In this document: positions 7,759 to 11,103 of the stretch, piece after piece
How the letters are laid out: each line of letters starts with the position of its first letter
Position numbering within the stretch: the stretch's first letter is position 1
Source of the DNA: Chromatiales bacterium
GTDB taxonomy: Bacteria > Pseudomonadota > Gammaproteobacteria > UBA6429 > Thiohalophilaceae
DNA length: 11,103 bases
Direction of reading: 5' to 3'
Assembly (NCBI GenBank): GCA_027057985.1
Contig: JALUTJ010000305.1
Span: 1-11,103 of the forward strand
The notes under the pieces: generated by a model
What the model was told of the DNA's origin: nothing
Seen by the model: only the letters and a program-made list of their open reading frames with translations
Database searches by the model: none
Made by a program: the position numbers and the translations under genes

Positions 7759-10053
7759 TTAATCTTCAGGTGGTGGCGGTGCCAGCACTTCACGGCTACC
7801 ATTACTTTCAGCCGGGCCAACGATACCGGCTAGCTCCATGGCCTCAATCATGCGTGCTGCACGGTTATAACCGATCTTGAGACGTCGTTGCACGCTGGAA
7901 ATAGAAGCCTTGCGAGTTTCGGTTACGATACGTACGGCTTCATCATAAAGTTCATCACCTTCATCATCATCGTTGTAACTCCCTGCACCGCCTTCATTCT
8001 TCGGTCCAGTCGTGACTTCCTCGATATATTGCGGTTTGCCCGTTTTCTTCAGCTCCTCGACCACGTTATTTACTTCATGATCATCAACGAACGCCCCATG
8101 CACCCGGGTTGGAATCGCCGTCCCTGGTGGCAGAAATAACATATCACCGTGCCCCAGTAACTGCTCTGCCCCCATCTGGTCGAGAATCGTCCGTGAATCA
8201 ACCCGAGAGGAAACCTGGAAAGCAATCCGGGTCGGGATATTGGACTTGATCAGTCCCGTTAATACATCCACCGAAGGACGCTGTGTTGCCAGTACCAGGT
8301 GAATCCCCGAGGCACGGGCTTTCTGCGCCAGGCGGGCAATCAGCTCCTCGACCTTTTTGCCCACCACCATCATCATATCGGCAAGCTCATCCACTACGAC
8401 AACGATAAATGGCAGTGGTTGCAAATCGGCTGCTGGTAATTCTGAATCTGCCGGGTGGAATGGATCCTTGATTGGCTGTTTGGCCTTAATTGCATCACGT
8501 ACTTTCTTGTTAAAGCCGCTGATATTTCTTACCTTGAGCGCCGCCATTAACCGGTAACGCATGTCCATTTCTGCCACGCACCAGCGAAGCGCATTGGCCG
8601 CTTCTTTCATATCGGTCACCACCGGGGCCAGCAGGTGTGGAATACCGTCATAGATCGACAACTCCAGCATCTTGGGATCGATCATTATCATGCGCACATC
8701 TGCCGGTGTCGCATTATAGAGCAGGCTCAAGACCATGGCATTGAGGGCGACCGACTTACCTGCACCCGTGGTACCGGCAACCAGCAGGTGTGGCATCTTT
8801 GCCAGATCGGCTACGACGGCATTACCACTGATATCCTTGCCCAGTGCCAGGGTTAGCGGTGATTTGGCATCGGCAAAGGCGCGTGAACTGATGATTTCAC
8901 TCAAGCGCACCGTTTCCCGGTGCTCATTTGGAATTTCCAGGCCAATCGTGGTTTTACCGGGAATTACTTCAACGATACGAACACTGATGGCCGAGAGTGA
9001 ACGCGCCAGGTCCTTGGCCAGGTTGGTTATCTGGCTTACCTTGGTACCGGCTGCCGGCTGTAATTCAAAACGGGTAATCACCGGGCCGGGATGCACCGCT
9101 TCAACCTGAACCTCGATGCCGAAGTCCTGTAACTTCATTTCCACCTGTTGCGAGATAGCTTTAAGCGCTTCTTCGCTCATCATATGCTGGCTGGGGCTCG
9201 CGGCATCGAGCAAGGCAAGCGGCGGTAAAGATCCATTAGAATCAGCAACAAACAACGAGGCCTGTTTTTCCTTAACCACGCGCTCGCTTTTCTGCACCGG
9301 CTTTGGTGGCGCTTTTATAACGGGTTCCTTACGTTTATCCTGCTTTCGCTGTGCAGTTACCTTAAACTGCTCTTCACGCTGTTTCTTCAGTTTGCGATTT
9401 TCATATTTCCGGTAAAGCGCCATCATAGCGCGTTTGATTGCATCCAGCCCCTTCAGGGTGTAGGCGCCGGTCGTATCCATCAGCCATAACCATGACAGGT
9501 GAGTAAACAGGGTAACACCGGCAAAGAAGGTAGCGAGCAGTAGCAGGGTCGCGCCGATCAGGTTGAATGACTGCTGCATAAAGCCGGCCATGATATCGCC
9601 CAGAATACCGCCTGCATTGACCGGTAACGGGCTGACCACAGTGCCATCATGCAGGCTGGCCAGGGCACAGCCCGAGACCAGGGTAAGCACAAAACCAATG
9701 GTTCTAATGGCAAAACTGCGACCATCGAAACTGTTTTCTTTTTGCCGATCCTGGTAAATCAGGTAACCGGAGTAAGCCACCATGATCGGAAACAGGTAGG
9801 CCAGGTAGCCAAACAGGGAAAGAAAAATATCTGAAATCAGGGCACCAGTGCGTCCGCCCAGGTTAGCAATTTCTGTCTGGCCACTGACACCGCTATTAGA
9901 CCAGCCAGGATCGGAAGGATCGTAACTGTATAGCGCCAGCAGGAAGTAAAGCGCGGTAAAACCGAAAATAAATAAAGCCCCTTCTTTGAGCCCGCGAATA
10001 ATATGCCGAGCCAGCGGTTTTTTTTCTGTTGTGGTTTTACGTGCCTGGGCCAA
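7759..10053 (-). CDS. ftsK: DNA translocase FtsK
   Basis: FtsK couples septum assembly to chromosome segregation: the N-terminal domain anchors it at the divisome and the C-terminal motor pumps DNA towards dif and activates XerCD. The protein has 764 residues. Four membrane segments lie at about 26-44, 71-100, 114-135 and 165-183. A short, basic linker (about 190-280) follows, far shorter than in E. coli FtsK (1329 residues) and closer to the Pseudomonas or SpoIIIE size. The motor has Walker A GTTGAGKS (427-434), the segment [19 protein letters not shown], Walker [11 protein letters not shown] (Asp555, Glu556) and [13 protein letters not shown]. The winged-helix gamma domain is at about 701-764. 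The best start is TTG at 10053; no in-frame ATG lies nearby and no clear Shine-Dalgarno is seen, so the N-terminus may shift slightly. It is the first gene of the minus-strand run ending in serS. Confidence 0.97.
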   Translation of the reverse strand: MAQARKTTTEKKPLARHIIRGLKEGALFIFGFTALYFLLALYSYDPSDPGWSNSGVSGQTEIANLGGRTGALISDIFLSLFGYLAYLFPIMVAYSGYLIYQDRQKENSFDGRSFAIRTIGFVLTLVSGCALASLHDGTVVSPLPVNAGGILGDIMAGFMQQSFNLIGATLLLLATFFAGVTLFTHLSWLWLMDTTGAYTLKGLDAIKRAMMALYRKYENRKLKKQREEQFKVTAQRKQDKRKEPVIKAPPKPVQKSERVVKEKQASLFVADSNGSLPPLALLDAASPSQHMMSEEALKAISQQVEMKLQDFGIEVQVEAVHPGPVITRFELQPAAGTKVSQITNLAKDLARSLSAISVRIVEVIPGKTTIGLEIPNEHRETVRLSEIISSRAFADAKSPLTLALGKDISGNAVVADLAKMPHLLVAGTTGAGKSVALNAMVLSLLYNATPADVRMIMIDPKMLELSIYDGIPHLLAPVVTDMKEAANALRWCVAEMDMRYRLMAALKVRNISGFNKKVRDAIKAKQPIKDPFHPADSELPAADLQPLPFIVVVVDELADMMMVVGKKVEELIARLAQKARASGIHLVLATQRPSVDVLTGLIKSNIPTRIAFQVSSRVDSRTILDQMGAEQLLGHGDMLFLPPGTAIPTRVHGAFVDDHEVNNVVEELKKTGKPQYIEEVTTGPKNEGGAGSYNDDDEGDELYDEAVRIVTETRKASISSVQRRLKIGYNRAARMIEAMELAGIVGPAESNGSREVLAPPPPED

Positions 10054-11103
<1,050 letters not shown>

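Noticed and set aside
8735..9109. 124-codon plus-strand frame opposite ftsK
   Set aside because: It is antisense to the FtsK motor, Ser/Arg-rich shadow composition, with no supporting signals.

Overview
The window is ordinary, gene-dense chromosome of a gammaproteobacterium with moderate GC. The gene content and order indicate this: a uvrY/gacA-uvrC pair, a yccA gene, and the block trxB / ftsK-lolA-rarA-crcB-serS, which resembles the Pseudomonas-type arrangement. In E. coli the equivalent block carries lrp between trxB and ftsK; no lrp is present here. The genus cannot be named from this sequence alone.

Layout. Positions 1-2261 (minus strand) hold uvrC, cut by the left edge, preceded by the GacA/UvrY response regulator. 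Positions 2262-2885 hold no protein gene. They contain a tRNA-Ser(UGA) on the minus strand and, between it and uvrY, an unusual 190-bp arrangement: a perfect 52-bp direct repeat, made of the last 15 nt of the tRNA plus its intrinsic terminator, flanks 86 bp rich in short hairpins with GGA-containing loops. Positions 2886-3811 (plus strand) hold yccA with a strong terminator, then a small two-helix membrane protein. Positions 3815-10053 (minus strand) hold a tightly packed six-gene run, ftsK-lolA-rarA-crcB-DUF190-serS, with junctions of TAATG and ATGA overlaps or gaps of 9-38 bp. Positions 10054-10310 are an AT-rich divergent intergenic region, and trxB runs off the right edge.

Functional themes are genome maintenance (UvrC, RarA, FtsK), seryl-tRNA synthesis (SerS, with a tRNA-Ser about 1.2 kb away), envelope biogenesis (LolA, YccA), fluoride export (CrcB with a DUF190 PII-like partner), redox homeostasis (TrxB) and global post-transcriptional control (GacA/UvrY).

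I see no defence system, prophage, CRISPR array or insertion sequence. The segment most worth a second look is 2381-2570: a tRNA 3'-end duplication whose interior carries one hairpin very close to the CsrA/RsmA binding consensus, next to the gene of the regulator that controls CsrA-sequestering RNAs. This may be a dispersed repeat, a tyrT/rtT-like tail repeat or a small RNA. The sequence alone does not decide.
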